64,000 bases of DNA, taken from assembly GCF_005938385.1 (NCBI RefSeq), contig NZ_VCRA01000007.1, positions 248,001 to 312,000 on the forward strand. Reading direction: 5' to 3'. A program made the translations under genes and the position numbers. The notes below the pieces were generated by a model, which ran no database searches, was not told the DNA's origin, and worked only from the letters and a program-made list of their open reading frames with translations. Below, piece after piece: positions 55,201 to 63,046 of this stretch. This DNA is from Paenibacillus mesophilus. GTDB lineage: Bacteria > Bacillota > Bacilli > Paenibacillales > NBRC-103111. Every line of letters starts with the position of its first letter. Position 1 is the stretch's first letter.

Positions 55201-56979
55201 GTCTACCCGTTCCCCGCCCCGGTACGTGATGCGCATGTCGCCCGAGAATCCGTCGTCGGCAGGCTGCAGAATGACGGAATTTTTGACGGGCACCTTGTAC
55301 CTTTTGCCTGTGACTTTTTCCTTCAAATACAGGTCGAAGTTCGGCGCCATCAGCTCGTTGCCCGTATTGTAGGCTTCGATATTCGTAATATTGACGGTCA
55401 AATACTTGATGTCGGCGCTGTATGCCTCTTTCGGAGCGAGTCCGTACACATAGGTCGGAGTCGCTTGCCCGATGGCCGGAAGGAGGACGAAGCCCGATTT
55501 GACCGATTCGTATTGTGCCTTAAGTCCATCGTCCTGAACGCCCTCGATTTTCTTGACCGTCTCGGGGCTCTTGACCGTCAGCATATATTGCCGGGTCGTC
55601 GGCCACGGCTTGCCCTTGGCCTGAACCGTAAACGAAATCGTTTCCGTATCGCCCGGCTTGTATTTCGGCTCGATGCCGTTTGCCGCTTCCTGCGGCGTCG
55701 CTTGCTTGCGATACACCATCTCTTTGTTGCGGTACGATTCCGTCACGACTTTGCCGGTCGAGGCGTCTCTGACGATTTTGCCTTGATCGTCCAGCTTTAC
55801 GAAGCTGAGGCCGCTCTCCAGCTCGAGCATTGCGGTCACGTTCGTATGCTCCATGCCGAACAGCGCGAGGTTTTCGATCTCGGCCGTAATCGTGAAGACG
55901 CCTTCGTTGTCGTAGGCGCTGGCGTCCGCATTCGTCGCGAGCGTAAGCGGCGGGTCGATATACCGGACCGAGAACACCTTATCCGGCTCGATAATTTCGC
56001 CCAACCCGTAAATCGTCTCGAACGTTTGAACCTTGTTGTTCTCGATCGCCTTCGGCTGCCAATAAAACGCGACCGCGGAGTCGGCCGATCCATAGTCGTT
56101 CGTATCCCGCGTAAAGTCCAGATTGCCGTTCGGCGTATAGTCCCATTTCGTATTCGCAAGGCCGTTCCAGTGACCGACGATCATCTCGTCGACCAGATTG
56201 ATGTTCGCTTCGGAAATGTTGTTGAAGCCGTAAGCCAGCACATTGGTAGCCAGCGGATTGGTCAAATCCAGCTTGTCCCTCATAACCCAGTAAGGAGGCA
56301 GCTTGTAGAAAGGGCGATCCTCCTCGGAAATGTTCGGGTTGTTCTCCGGATCGTGCACCAGCTTGCGTTCCACGAGCAGCGGAGCCTTATAAATCGTTCC
56401 GATCTGGAATTCCGGACCGTCATTGCTCCCGACCTGCGTGTCGAGCATGATCCGGGTCCCCAGCTCGACCTTGGCGCCGCTGTGGTTCACAACCTCGTAG
56501 CGGATATTGACGTTGCCCGCGTTCAGCTTGTCCTCCGGATCGGGGTAAAGCATCAATATTTGCTTGATGGCTACTCCCTTGATCGTCCACACCGTCTCGA
56601 TCTGTTTCGTGCCGTTGCCGTTCTCGACAATGACCGGCGGAGTAATCTCGGAGAATAATGCGGCGCCGAATTTATACGGATTGCCGAATATATAGTCCGT
56701 TCCGTCGATCCGAAAACTGGTGAACGACGTATCCGGATCGTCCCCGCCGAACAGCATATTGACGTTGTCGTCCTTCTTGCGGATCGGCTGGCCGTCCGCC
56801 GTGCGGATGCCGAAGCGGCCCGTGCTGTTGTTTACGGTAATTTTGATGAATTTATTTTCCAGCACCGTCGTTTTGGGCTGCGTAACAACGGCTGCCAGCG
56901 CCGTCGTCGCTTGGGTCATAGAACCCAGCAGCAGCAGCAAAGCCAGCACGGACACTATCGTTCTTCTAAACAGCTTCAC
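49276..56979 (-). CDS. Giant SLH protein with novel N-terminal and central beta domains
   Basis: 2567 residues from GTG 56979, AAGGAGG 7 nt upstream. Signal peptide ends at TTALAA. I do not recognise the first ~1400 residues: an N-terminal beta domain (FIKITVNNSTGRFGIRTADG), and a middle region with barrel-like alternation (GGFGFTFNDFILRPGGISFG, VTPWFVRVEAEIDIGGWGVI). Around 1500-2100 are Fn3/Ig-like modules (TSAPILYLNEPVTGQ). A Gly-rich hinge GGYAGGGGGGG lies near 2170, then a pre-SLH beta domain and three SLH domains from about 2383 (RAEYPTVLLRVAG, RAEAMTMVGRTLS, RAQAAAIAIRLDR). Second gene of the giant operon, 35 bp from the first and 94 bp from the third. Confidence 0.9.
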   Translation of the reverse strand: MKLFRRTIVSVLALLLLLGSMTQATTALAAVVTQPKTTVLENKFIKITVNNSTGRFGIRTADGQPIRKKDDNVNMLFGGDDPDTSFTSFRIDGTDYIFGNPYKFGAALFSEITPPVIVENGNGTKQIETVWTIKGVAIKQILMLYPDPEDKLNAGNVNIRYEVVNHSGAKVELGTRIMLDTQVGSNDGPEFQIGTIYKAPLLVERKLVHDPENNPNISEEDRPFYKLPPYWVMRDKLDLTNPLATNVLAYGFNNISEANINLVDEMIVGHWNGLANTKWDYTPNGNLDFTRDTNDYGSADSAVAFYWQPKAIENNKVQTFETIYGLGEIIEPDKVFSVRYIDPPLTLATNADASAYDNEGVFTITAEIENLALFGMEHTNVTAMLELESGLSFVKLDDQGKIVRDASTGKVVTESYRNKEMVYRKQATPQEAANGIEPKYKPGDTETISFTVQAKGKPWPTTRQYMLTVKSPETVKKIEGVQDDGLKAQYESVKSGFVLLPAIGQATPTYVYGLAPKEAYSADIKYLTVNITNIEAYNTGNELMAPNFDLYLKEKVTGKRYKVPVKNSVILQPADDGFSGDMRITYRGGERVDAKGNVLEAGLGADLPLGEYQVEIDFKGDTGGDEEIAAMYDITTKQTFKVTNNQEARVREASLMAVYKQYVDLSGVTSAADGEFLKVVNAAFPGKKFETGALLKDAVDILLEIKSYVAVASKMADPKFDTVGFMDRDTLKKVPAYNYKIFESENEYNDFFAQKKANGEPVREKLVDIRGMIKEVGNGAEKQIIVDTKTEPALINEAVAYRGKDMVFVRGKLDVFDIPKKVSGYDKVPFLDTLFVKGEGTLSVANSGFVFHSGEWTLDFFNGFDKMLAPKLILRDEDKYEVFPDNHSNPEDTSLNGTLSWATGALGDRLNPLRQLMLTHVYFNKHSLFAAPGFMIGGFGFTFNDFILRPGGISFGGKLSMKIVDGEVRNVVFNDKGFVGVDARLRFDLGKDLGLFEAKEKEKKEDASTASGELTVIHYVQQVENVSNKYGIKFKADVKDKFEVQAELAFKQVKDGRVLPDVVAFGMGVDKPGVLITGATYLSAVRGAVRELADTIAGGTADEPFPLVIQAGVDATFGVPPVYLLGSVDLTVKRTGLAILGKLDYSFDPKGTEKIKMVTKALLEAQWVTPWFVRVEAEIDIGGWGVIMGKAGIFVGQNLEKHRTDFEGYIGARLQIPESVPVVGGMPLASVFLGLNNDKLWGSVGILFISLGITYYWGGGIEFGTSQDNIPEGFAHLLIEDPEKGPQLLVIGQGMSTVATSWLDTEKDHHEIVFRDIAEGVKLMGNSAMEAGIGGIHVKDGGRTHDVPMGGVSGNGIIEIEYDQTEMPAFVLKDRNGVPYPVLFDNTNTNPQANAFTQFIPAAQSATKADVRKAFILIPQAKALEGGTWTLASAKPVATRLLNVPTAADLKNVSLIGSHTDANKFTASWQVENAKSGDTVDLYLTKEAVTASKTVVGGNEVLNPGEPGVLIAKEVPVDAGGRMDGTVTSGKLDVDVSQVPLMGKVEDLRGLLQQGDYYLRAALKSPASFKTRTSVETFRIVDPLAPGEVTDVRIEPAGNGYFSLSFKPAAKKPGMDNVEHSYSVSAMQQQDGKLSAYPHFAEQLFTEEELRPYWNAVTGQYEGILVGGWTKFSDSKEVNTANLNGPVSNANEKITYLGLQTGQYYVLGVSAATKPGKALDPNDNYRFAGRTDSANTLLPVPAEPRLGMTAGQFPDYLEVLTNRTKQTIHLVADQPDIEVEAFQDGVSIGKTELTNNGATSEGDLTFDRFATDGSFGIELMARSKRTKDKKVTFLYLNVDTSAPILYLNEPVTGQRTAQGAIKVAGTTSKDAKLTVYIDRVSEGTGVDVAVAENGKFSASVPITIDSPEVQLLFVARDGAGNENRATVAVTNADFKVPAALVLKPIGTLAPGKAVTVEPYLLVQQGKTTDGKAVFGEVPMTPEQSQRVTYSVSMGDAVTIEEVQVSKGGKNQKVLQVTAGPDTGASLIQVRYAIADGGETEAAAGGPVVLDSTLVASVKVPAPAVLERYAVTTESIANNVSATKVNVGYTGELPGYQIVYKVFPDATQAVPPGFGDDLSGWSFLPQDGIVPAKSGNVLVVAKRTSAKKEAVGASAVVGAKIWSPFGGYAGGGGGGGALPISSKDSVTVNGQKVSAERKGDSLTVHITAKSGADAGKGDIVVQAADSTIKEFALRFDKDVVQQALASKRSIRIELPRAILVIPPELLAGMQQDLEVKLSPNGESSILAMQQLAADVSSTLLADGQGVEIGTNLPEANRTGYLITKVPVPASIQAGHIDAVIVRGPGGEWTTVPWKADFVNGAAYIEARLTGDGSVAFLHTEAAFTDVSDEFWGKPGIESAAAKLFMQGKGEGRFDPDSNITRAEYPTVLLRVAGLMNKTATSEFIDVPFDAWYNRSVSIAAKFGIVNGLENGGFAPHSALTRAEAMTMVGRTLSALGLSGDLPDEEVERLLSAFEDRQLIPDWARKQIALSVKYGIIEGEGSLVNPQGPLTRAQAAAIAIRLDRWITGN

Positions 56980-57014
56980 GTGAGAGCCTCCTTCTGAATA
57001 AAGCGATCGATTCC

Positions 57015-60000
57015 TTACTCCATCTTGCTAATGAAGAAAGTCGCATACTCGCGTTCCCGCTCCTGATTCCGTACGATAATGGTGTACCAGCCTGTTTTCG
57101 GGAAGATCACCTCGTAATTTCCGCTAACCAGTTCCTGGTGAGTCAGCTTCGTCGCGATCGTTTTCATCTGCCCCTCGCGGAACAGACCCGAGTAATAATA
57201 CAAGTCGTAAGTCGCTTTTTCGTTAGTCAGCTTCTGACCGGATATTTCCATTAGATCGAAGCCCGTAATCTTGAAAATTACCTTGTTCGTATCGAATATC
57301 GACGTCTCCGCACTTGCCGCCGAGATCAGCGTGTCGTTGCCGAAGATCAGCATGCCGTCCCCGCCGACTACTACAACCTCTTGGGTGGCCGTGCCTGCGT
57401 TGCCGACCTGATCCACCGCCATATAGGTGACGGTTTGACGCCCAAGCCTCGCAAGATCCAGTCCGCTGATCGACACCTGAATGTTGTCCGGCGACGATAC
57501 ATTATCCCGAACCGTATAGCCCCCGAGATCTTTGCGGAAATCAAAGTCCGGCTTGTTCCGGGCCACTCCGATTGTCGCCGCATTTAGCGTCAGCTCCGGC
57601 GCCTTATTGTCCAATCCTTTGACCGTCACCGGAATCCGGTTCATATTGCCTAACAGATCGGATATGGCTATCGTAAGCGCACCGTCCGCCGAGAACAGAC
57701 GAGAGGTGGCGAAGCTTCCGTCCGCCGCGCTGATTTGGTTCGAATATTCCTCTACGGCCGGATTGGGCTTGTTGGGAGCCGTTCCGAGGAATACCCGGTT
57801 CGGAGCCGATATTTGGCCGCTGATTTCAACCTTTATTTTGCCTTTGGCATACGATTGACCGTTAATGTTCACTTTGGCGCTCTCCGGCAAAACATTCCCG
57901 TTGTCGTCCACAAGCGTATATTCAATCTTGGCGGCTTGAGGAGCCGTGTTTACGATATTGCTTACCGATTCCCTGACGATGGTCACGTTGTTCTGCGCGT
58001 CATATACCGTAAACTCGGCGACACCGTTTGCCGTCATATAAACCGTTGTCGGCTTGCCGTCATGAACGAAAAACTCCTCCGAAGTCGTCGATTCCTTCTC
58101 CACCGTCAGCCGGACGCCTTCGATCAGCTCGCCATCACCCGCACCGATTCGCGCATATTCCGTGCCGTCGGTTTTCGTATACGAGAGGGCGATTTTCACT
58201 TTAGGCCCTTCCCGGTCGATGTTAGTCTCCGTATACGCAGCCGTACCGCGGTTGCCCGCCTCGTCCAGAAACTCGAACGTGAAAGTGCCGTTTTCCTTGA
58301 ACGTGTACTTGTTGCTTCCATTGTTATTGGTGATGCGCACAGGCTCCGACGGATTCAGCTTGACGGTCACATTGCCCGCCGTTTTACCGAGACCGGCCAA
58401 AACCTTCTCGACGGTTCCCGTAGGAGGCGTCGTATCTATATTGCTGACGACCGCATAAAGCGTCGCCTTGCGGTCGGGATTGGCCGCATCCGTCAAATCG
58501 AACGAATAGTAGCCGTTCCGGTTGACATGGAACCGGTTCCCGCTCCGCTCCGGCGCGGAAGGATTGACCGCCGAAGGCACAACCTTGATGCCCAGCGGGG
58601 TCTGAATATCAATATCCACGCCGCTCGTTGAAGTAACAGGCCGATCCGTACCGAGTGTCGCCAGCGCATATACCGGCTCGGTCAAGGATACGGACCCGGT
58701 ATGAAGCGGCTTTGCTTCCCCGATCGTCCCTTCGCTGCCGTCGGCCTGCGGTCCCGTTCTGTAGCGGACTTGGATTTGACCGTTTTGTACGTTCGCGGAA
58801 GGCACCTGGACGGCGACGAAGTTCGTATACGAGCGCCATCTCAGCCAGCTCTTTCCATAGTCGGGAGATATCGAGTACGTGTAGCCCGACTTGTCCAGAA
58901 CATCCAGACTAAGCTGTACGATAGCGGTGTAACCGTCCGTCTGGTCCCCGAACACATAGAGCAGGTCCGACCTGGCGTCAGCCGGCGGCTGGATAACCGG
59001 CTTCGATACTCTGAAATGGCCCGCGGTAGAAACTACCGTTTCATTGCCTGCGGCGTCCCGAGCATAAACGTATAGCTTGTAGTCTTGCGCTTCTCCGGGT
59101 GCCAGATCGGTAGCATCGACGGAAGCGGACGTTTCTTTCAATTCCTTCCATGATGCGGAGCTTGCATCGGGAGCCGTGTCGCCTTTTTTCACCCATTGAT
59201 ACTTGCCGACCAGGTTATCCTTATTCAGCACATCGCTGACCGCCAAGCCGACGGTTTGTTTTGCTCTCGGATATAAATCCTCCTCCATGGAAAATTGGAC
59301 CGAAGGAGGCTGATTGTCAAATTTATATGCCTTGTTGAAATAGTAGTAACGGTCGTTTGTCGCTTCCTTCACCGTCATATGCAAATACTGCACGCCGTTC
59401 AACGCTTTGTTGGCTGGCACTACATACTCGAATCCGCCGGGACTTGCCGCCATTCCGTTAAGCGCGGCAAATGAAGCGCCGTCCGGACGTACCGTACTGT
59501 AGCTGAAGGCGTAACTGACCTGGTACGGATTAGCCGCGAGCAGTTGCATCGCGCCGTATGTCAACGTCGTGACGGATGGTGTATAGACGTCATAAGTAAC
59601 TGCGCTCACGGTCGGCGTCTGCGGCCGGTTCAAATAAAACAGGATGTCGTGGCTTTGCACATATTTGTCTTCGATTCCTCCCGCGAAGGTGCCGCTCACT
59701 GTCGCATTCGAATCCACCTTCACCGGCCCGCTTGCCAAGCTTGACGAGTTGCCCAGCATATCCGCCGCTTTCATATGCAGCACATAGTCCCCGTCCTCGG
59801 ATACCTCGTTCCTCGTTCCGGTCGTGAACTGGCTGCCGTTCAGAATAACCGGCTTCCACTGGATGTCCTCGGGCGTACCTCCCGCTTTGACCCATTGATA
59901 GAATGCTTCCTTCAGACCGCTGTGCTCGTCGGTGATAGTCGCCGTCACTTCCACGTTGGCGGAATTATTATTGGACAACCCCGTTATCGTGATCGTCGGT

Positions 60001-62450
60001 CCCTTGTTGTCCAACTGCAAGGCAGCGACGTTGTGCGTCCAGTTCGAGTCGTCTTTATTAAAATCGACCAGCTCCCAGACATTCAAATCGTCGTACTGGC
60101 CTACCGCCGCCAACGCCTTGTTGTCCGCATAAAAGATTTTGTCGGCCTCCGAGCCCGGAGCCTCGTTTTTCCATGCTTCGTATTGCGCCTCATGGTCCTT
60201 TTTGAACTTCTTCATCTTCTCGTACTGCATCAGTTCCCGCGCCGTATCCCACGTCATATCCGCCGTCCAGGAGTGCAAGTACCACGTCCCGCTGCCTTCG
60301 GCGGTGAACGCTTCGGCCGGCGGAGGAATCATGTTCGTCTTGTTGTTCACGACGTTCAAGTTCAGATTCGCATAGCCGGCATCGTTCGGGTACAAGTTTT
60401 CCCTGGGCTGCTTGGCCGACAGAGAGTAACGTTTGACGGCCGCATAATGGTCATCAAGCTGGTAATCTATCTTATCGATAAGCGGGTCTTGACTGTTTCG
60501 CGTCCAAGCGTAGTACACGAGCCCTACCGCAGGCGATGACGGACCGGTCATATTCGAAGGGCGGTAAATGCCCCGGCTCGGTCGCTCGAAGTTCGAAGCC
60601 GCATTGTATTCGGGATCGATGACCGGCACCGGCACCGGCGGATCGTTGACATCGATCGTAATTTTGCCGCGCTTCTTGTATACCGCGTCGGTAGCTCCTT
60701 CGCTTTCATAATGGAAGCTGATGATCGGTTTCGTATTGTCCACCGAAAATTTGGCCCAGTCGATTTTGGAATTGACGTTCGAGCTGTCGCCGTCTACATG
60801 AACGCCATCGTAGTTGGCCGGTTGGATCAGCAAATTGCCCGCATAGTCCTGAATGACATCCTTATCCTTGGCCAAGAATTGGCTGTCCGCCGGATACCCG
60901 GCATCCTTTCGGTCATGCGTCAGGGCGAGCACCTTCAGAAGAGGCGTCTCCACCGTCACCCCATCCGGAATAACCATCCGGAAGCGTACGTTTTTCGTGC
61001 CGTAGCCGAGATTGTCATTGTTTACCTGATCATAGTAGTAGGCTCTCATGCCATTGTTGAAAAGCAGGTACATGTCGTTCGATGCATAAGGATTTCCGTT
61101 GCGGTCGTCTCTTGGGACAACATCCTCGGAGAATTGCACGGTAAAATCCATTACGTCCAGATTGTTCGCCGTCACCCCGGTGACGATTTCGGGCTGAATC
61201 CCGTTGCCGACCTTGGAATATTTCGGCGCGACGGCATCGATGATAACGCGGTAGGCGCCGCTGTCGTAATCGAACGGGTTGACGAGTTCGTCCCTTACTT
61301 CCATCAAGTTGTCATCGCTATTGCTACCTTTAAGAGGAAGCGTGAACGGTTTGATTCGATTTCCTGCCGCATCGATAAAATTCGCGCCCTGAAGCTTCTC
61401 TTCCATGCTCGTATCCAGCGGTCCACGATTCATGCCCGCCAGCGCGTCGGACGGCTTCATGCGCGGCTTCACCGGAAGATTGCCGCTGTGATGGTATTTG
61501 GACGCCGTGTATGTATAATTGATGTCTTTATGAAGCGGGACATTCAGAAACGTGCCCGCGAAATCCGCAGCCGTATATGTCGTATTGATAAGAAATTGCT
61601 CCAGACCTTGGGTTGGCAGTCCGTCTCCGGGAGGATTCGTAAAAAATGGATGACGGAGAAAATGATCGTTGTAGCCGGAATTTAATGCCGTCGGCCGGAC
61701 CGGCTCGCTGAAGTTATAAGTCAGCGATATTTTCTCGCCCTGCTTGGCGTACAGCTCGGGCTGGCCTTTCTTATTCTTCCGCTCCACTCCGTCGCCCGTG
61801 AACGTATAGCTCTCCAGCTCCGGGCGTACTTTGTCTTGAAATTTGATGAACAGACCTTCTATGCCGGCATCTTCATCCTCTACGAAAGCTGCGATATGGA
61901 TGATCGATTCGGCTTCAATTTTTGCCGTGGCTTCCGTGTATCCGATTGTTCCCTCGGCATCGCCGCTATCGCCGCTCAATACGACGGTTCTTTCTCCAAT
62001 TGGAGGTATGATACTGAAAGATGCGGCGGAAGCCGACGTCCATAAGAATCCCGAATCATATTTTAGTTTATTCCACCCAACAACGATTTCGGCGTTCCCG
62101 CCTTCCGCGATTGCCTTTAGCAGCTCGTTGTCTTTCACTCTAATTTCAAATTGTACGGTAGCCCAGTCAGTAGAAGTCATCGAACCGTCGGCATAAATCT
62201 GGATGTCTTTGTCCTGCTCGGTTTGCACAAACCCCGGAGAACTTGCAAATCCGCCGCCGCCAACATTAAAGTTCCGAAACGCATTGTCCGCTTGGACGGT
62301 CGTATTGCCGATTTTCGTTCCGTCCAATAAGATCGTCTCGTCATCGGCCGCATGCGCCACGTTAGCTCCCCATACGGGCAGCAGCGATACGATCAAACAT
62401 AGGGTTAAACTAACGGCTATCCATTTGGACATCATTCTGTAATTAATCAC
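57015..62450 (-). CDS. Giant secreted Ig-like protein without SLH domain
   Basis: 1811 residues from GTG 62450, AGGAGGG 10 nt upstream. Signal peptide ends at VAHA. The chain is a series of Ig-like and cell-surface beta domains; clear ones lie near 817-853 (TITDEHSGLKEAFYQW) and 1617-1697 (GGYTVRDNVSSPDN, then VTYMAVDQVGNAGT, the DUF5011/HYR style). No SLH or sortase signal is seen at the C-terminus (TFFISKME end). It may be held at the surface by the two SLH proteins encoded after it. First large gene of the operon; its start overlaps a small leader frame (62443-62544). Confidence 0.9.
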   Translation of the reverse strand: MINYRMMSKWIAVSLTLCLIVSLLPVWGANVAHAADDETILLDGTKIGNTTVQADNAFRNFNVGGGGFASSPGFVQTEQDKDIQIYADGSMTSTDWATVQFEIRVKDNELLKAIAEGGNAEIVVGWNKLKYDSGFLWTSASAASFSIIPPIGERTVVLSGDSGDAEGTIGYTEATAKIEAESIIHIAAFVEDEDAGIEGLFIKFQDKVRPELESYTFTGDGVERKNKKGQPELYAKQGEKISLTYNFSEPVRPTALNSGYNDHFLRHPFFTNPPGDGLPTQGLEQFLINTTYTAADFAGTFLNVPLHKDINYTYTASKYHHSGNLPVKPRMKPSDALAGMNRGPLDTSMEEKLQGANFIDAAGNRIKPFTLPLKGSNSDDNLMEVRDELVNPFDYDSGAYRVIIDAVAPKYSKVGNGIQPEIVTGVTANNLDVMDFTVQFSEDVVPRDDRNGNPYASNDMYLLFNNGMRAYYYDQVNNDNLGYGTKNVRFRMVIPDGVTVETPLLKVLALTHDRKDAGYPADSQFLAKDKDVIQDYAGNLLIQPANYDGVHVDGDSSNVNSKIDWAKFSVDNTKPIISFHYESEGATDAVYKKRGKITIDVNDPPVPVPVIDPEYNAASNFERPSRGIYRPSNMTGPSSPAVGLVYYAWTRNSQDPLIDKIDYQLDDHYAAVKRYSLSAKQPRENLYPNDAGYANLNLNVVNNKTNMIPPPAEAFTAEGSGTWYLHSWTADMTWDTARELMQYEKMKKFKKDHEAQYEAWKNEAPGSEADKIFYADNKALAAVGQYDDLNVWELVDFNKDDSNWTHNVAALQLDNKGPTITITGLSNNNSANVEVTATITDEHSGLKEAFYQWVKAGGTPEDIQWKPVILNGSQFTTGTRNEVSEDGDYVLHMKAADMLGNSSSLASGPVKVDSNATVSGTFAGGIEDKYVQSHDILFYLNRPQTPTVSAVTYDVYTPSVTTLTYGAMQLLAANPYQVSYAFSYSTVRPDGASFAALNGMAASPGGFEYVVPANKALNGVQYLHMTVKEATNDRYYYFNKAYKFDNQPPSVQFSMEEDLYPRAKQTVGLAVSDVLNKDNLVGKYQWVKKGDTAPDASSASWKELKETSASVDATDLAPGEAQDYKLYVYARDAAGNETVVSTAGHFRVSKPVIQPPADARSDLLYVFGDQTDGYTAIVQLSLDVLDKSGYTYSISPDYGKSWLRWRSYTNFVAVQVPSANVQNGQIQVRYRTGPQADGSEGTIGEAKPLHTGSVSLTEPVYALATLGTDRPVTSTSGVDIDIQTPLGIKVVPSAVNPSAPERSGNRFHVNRNGYYSFDLTDAANPDRKATLYAVVSNIDTTPPTGTVEKVLAGLGKTAGNVTVKLNPSEPVRITNNNGSNKYTFKENGTFTFEFLDEAGNRGTAAYTETNIDREGPKVKIALSYTKTDGTEYARIGAGDGELIEGVRLTVEKESTTSEEFFVHDGKPTTVYMTANGVAEFTVYDAQNNVTIVRESVSNIVNTAPQAAKIEYTLVDDNGNVLPESAKVNINGQSYAKGKIKVEISGQISAPNRVFLGTAPNKPNPAVEEYSNQISAADGSFATSRLFSADGALTIAISDLLGNMNRIPVTVKGLDNKAPELTLNAATIGVARNKPDFDFRKDLGGYTVRDNVSSPDNIQVSISGLDLARLGRQTVTYMAVDQVGNAGTATQEVVVVGGDGMLIFGNDTLISAASAETSIFDTNKVIFKITGFDLMEISGQKLTNEKATYDLYYYSGLFREGQMKTIATKLTHQELVSGNYEVIFPKTGWYTIIVRNQEREREYATFFISKME

Positions 62451-62544
62451 GAACCGAGCTCCCTCCTAAAGTCATGGCAACTAGTACTTTGGATTCATAT
62501 GACCATTCGTGATTCAGGCACGGAATCTTCCCGCGAATTGACAC
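62443..62544 (-). CDS. Possible 33-residue leader peptide overlapping the giant operon start
   Basis: GTG 62544 has GGGAGG 7 nt upstream and opens a 33-codon frame whose TAA stop (62445-62443) overlaps the GTG start of the 1811-residue gene by 8 bases. The central part reads NHEWSYESKVLVAMTLGG. It might be a translated leader that couples or tunes expression; alternatively the open frame is accidental and the stretch is a structured 5' leader RNA. Only the ribosome binding site and the overlap support it. Confidence 0.4.
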   Translation of the reverse strand: MSIRGKIPCLNHEWSYESKVLVAMTLGGSSVRD

Positions 62545-62590
62545 GCAAAAGCCTCCCTTGAAACTCCTGTCCTAGTACAAGCATCGATTT

Positions 62591-62624
62591 ATTATAAATA
62601 GCGGCTCTAAACACAATCTAAACA
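62591..62624 (-). promoter_or_regulatory. Candidate promoter and activator boxes of the giant operon
   Basis: A perfect -10 TATAAT (62596-62591) lies about 140 bp before the start codon. Two direct TGTTTAGA words, 11 bp apart (62624-62617 and 62613-62606), sit over the -35 region, an arrangement typical of OmpR/PhoP-type response regulators. A similar word at similar spacing precedes the other giant gene (14030-14037). Confidence 0.45.
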
Positions 62625-62734
62625 GTTTGTCGAAAACAGGCGAAAATACATGGTTTTAATCATTTTTCAACATAAAAATTCGGTTCCCAATTGATGTGCC
62701 CGGAAGTTTTTGTTGATTTATCGGTCGTTCGAGA

Positions 62735-62765
62735 AAAAGAAAAAAAGCCGCTGCATAAGCGACTT
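62735..62765 (-). terminator. Terminator downstream of the WG-repeat gene
   Basis: On the minus strand AAGTCGCT pairs with AGCGGCTT (one G-U) and is followed by TTTTTCTTTTTC. It is separated from the WG-repeat stop by the palindromic element 62805-63040. Confidence 0.75.
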
Positions 62766-62804
62766 TCATGTAAGAAGTAATCTTATTTTATTTAGAAATC
62801 CGGG

Positions 62805-63040
62805 CTAGATAAGTTGAACTAAAGCTGCCCTGAGAAAGCCAAGTGCAATGGAGAAAGGGAATTACCTTGTAAGCGAGTTTGGCTTTGAGAGCTTTCTACA
62901 GAAAGCTAGCTTCGTAAGCCTGGAGTTTCTACAGTCCGAAGGCCAATCAAATAAAAGAAACTCAAAACAACCTGTCTGAAGCTGCAAGGTAATCCCTTTC
63001 GGAATGGAACGACAGCCAATCAATAGTTCAACTTATATAG
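62805..63040. mobile_element. 236-bp palindromic element with terminal inverted repeats (MITE-like or structured RNA)
   Basis: The ends are 17-bp inverted repeats (CTAGATAAGTTGAACTA at 62805-62821; 63024-63040 is its inverse with one mismatch). Inside is a second pair, GAAAGGGaATTACCTTG at 62853-62869 against 62985-63000 with one bulged base. Further in lies a perfect AGCTTTC-TACA-GAAAGCT hairpin (62890-62907), and TTTCTACAG occurs twice. It contains no ORF. It starts 6 bp after the stop of the WG-repeat gene and lies between that gene and its terminator, which suggests insertion. Confidence 0.6.
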
Positions 63041-63046
63041 ATCGGA

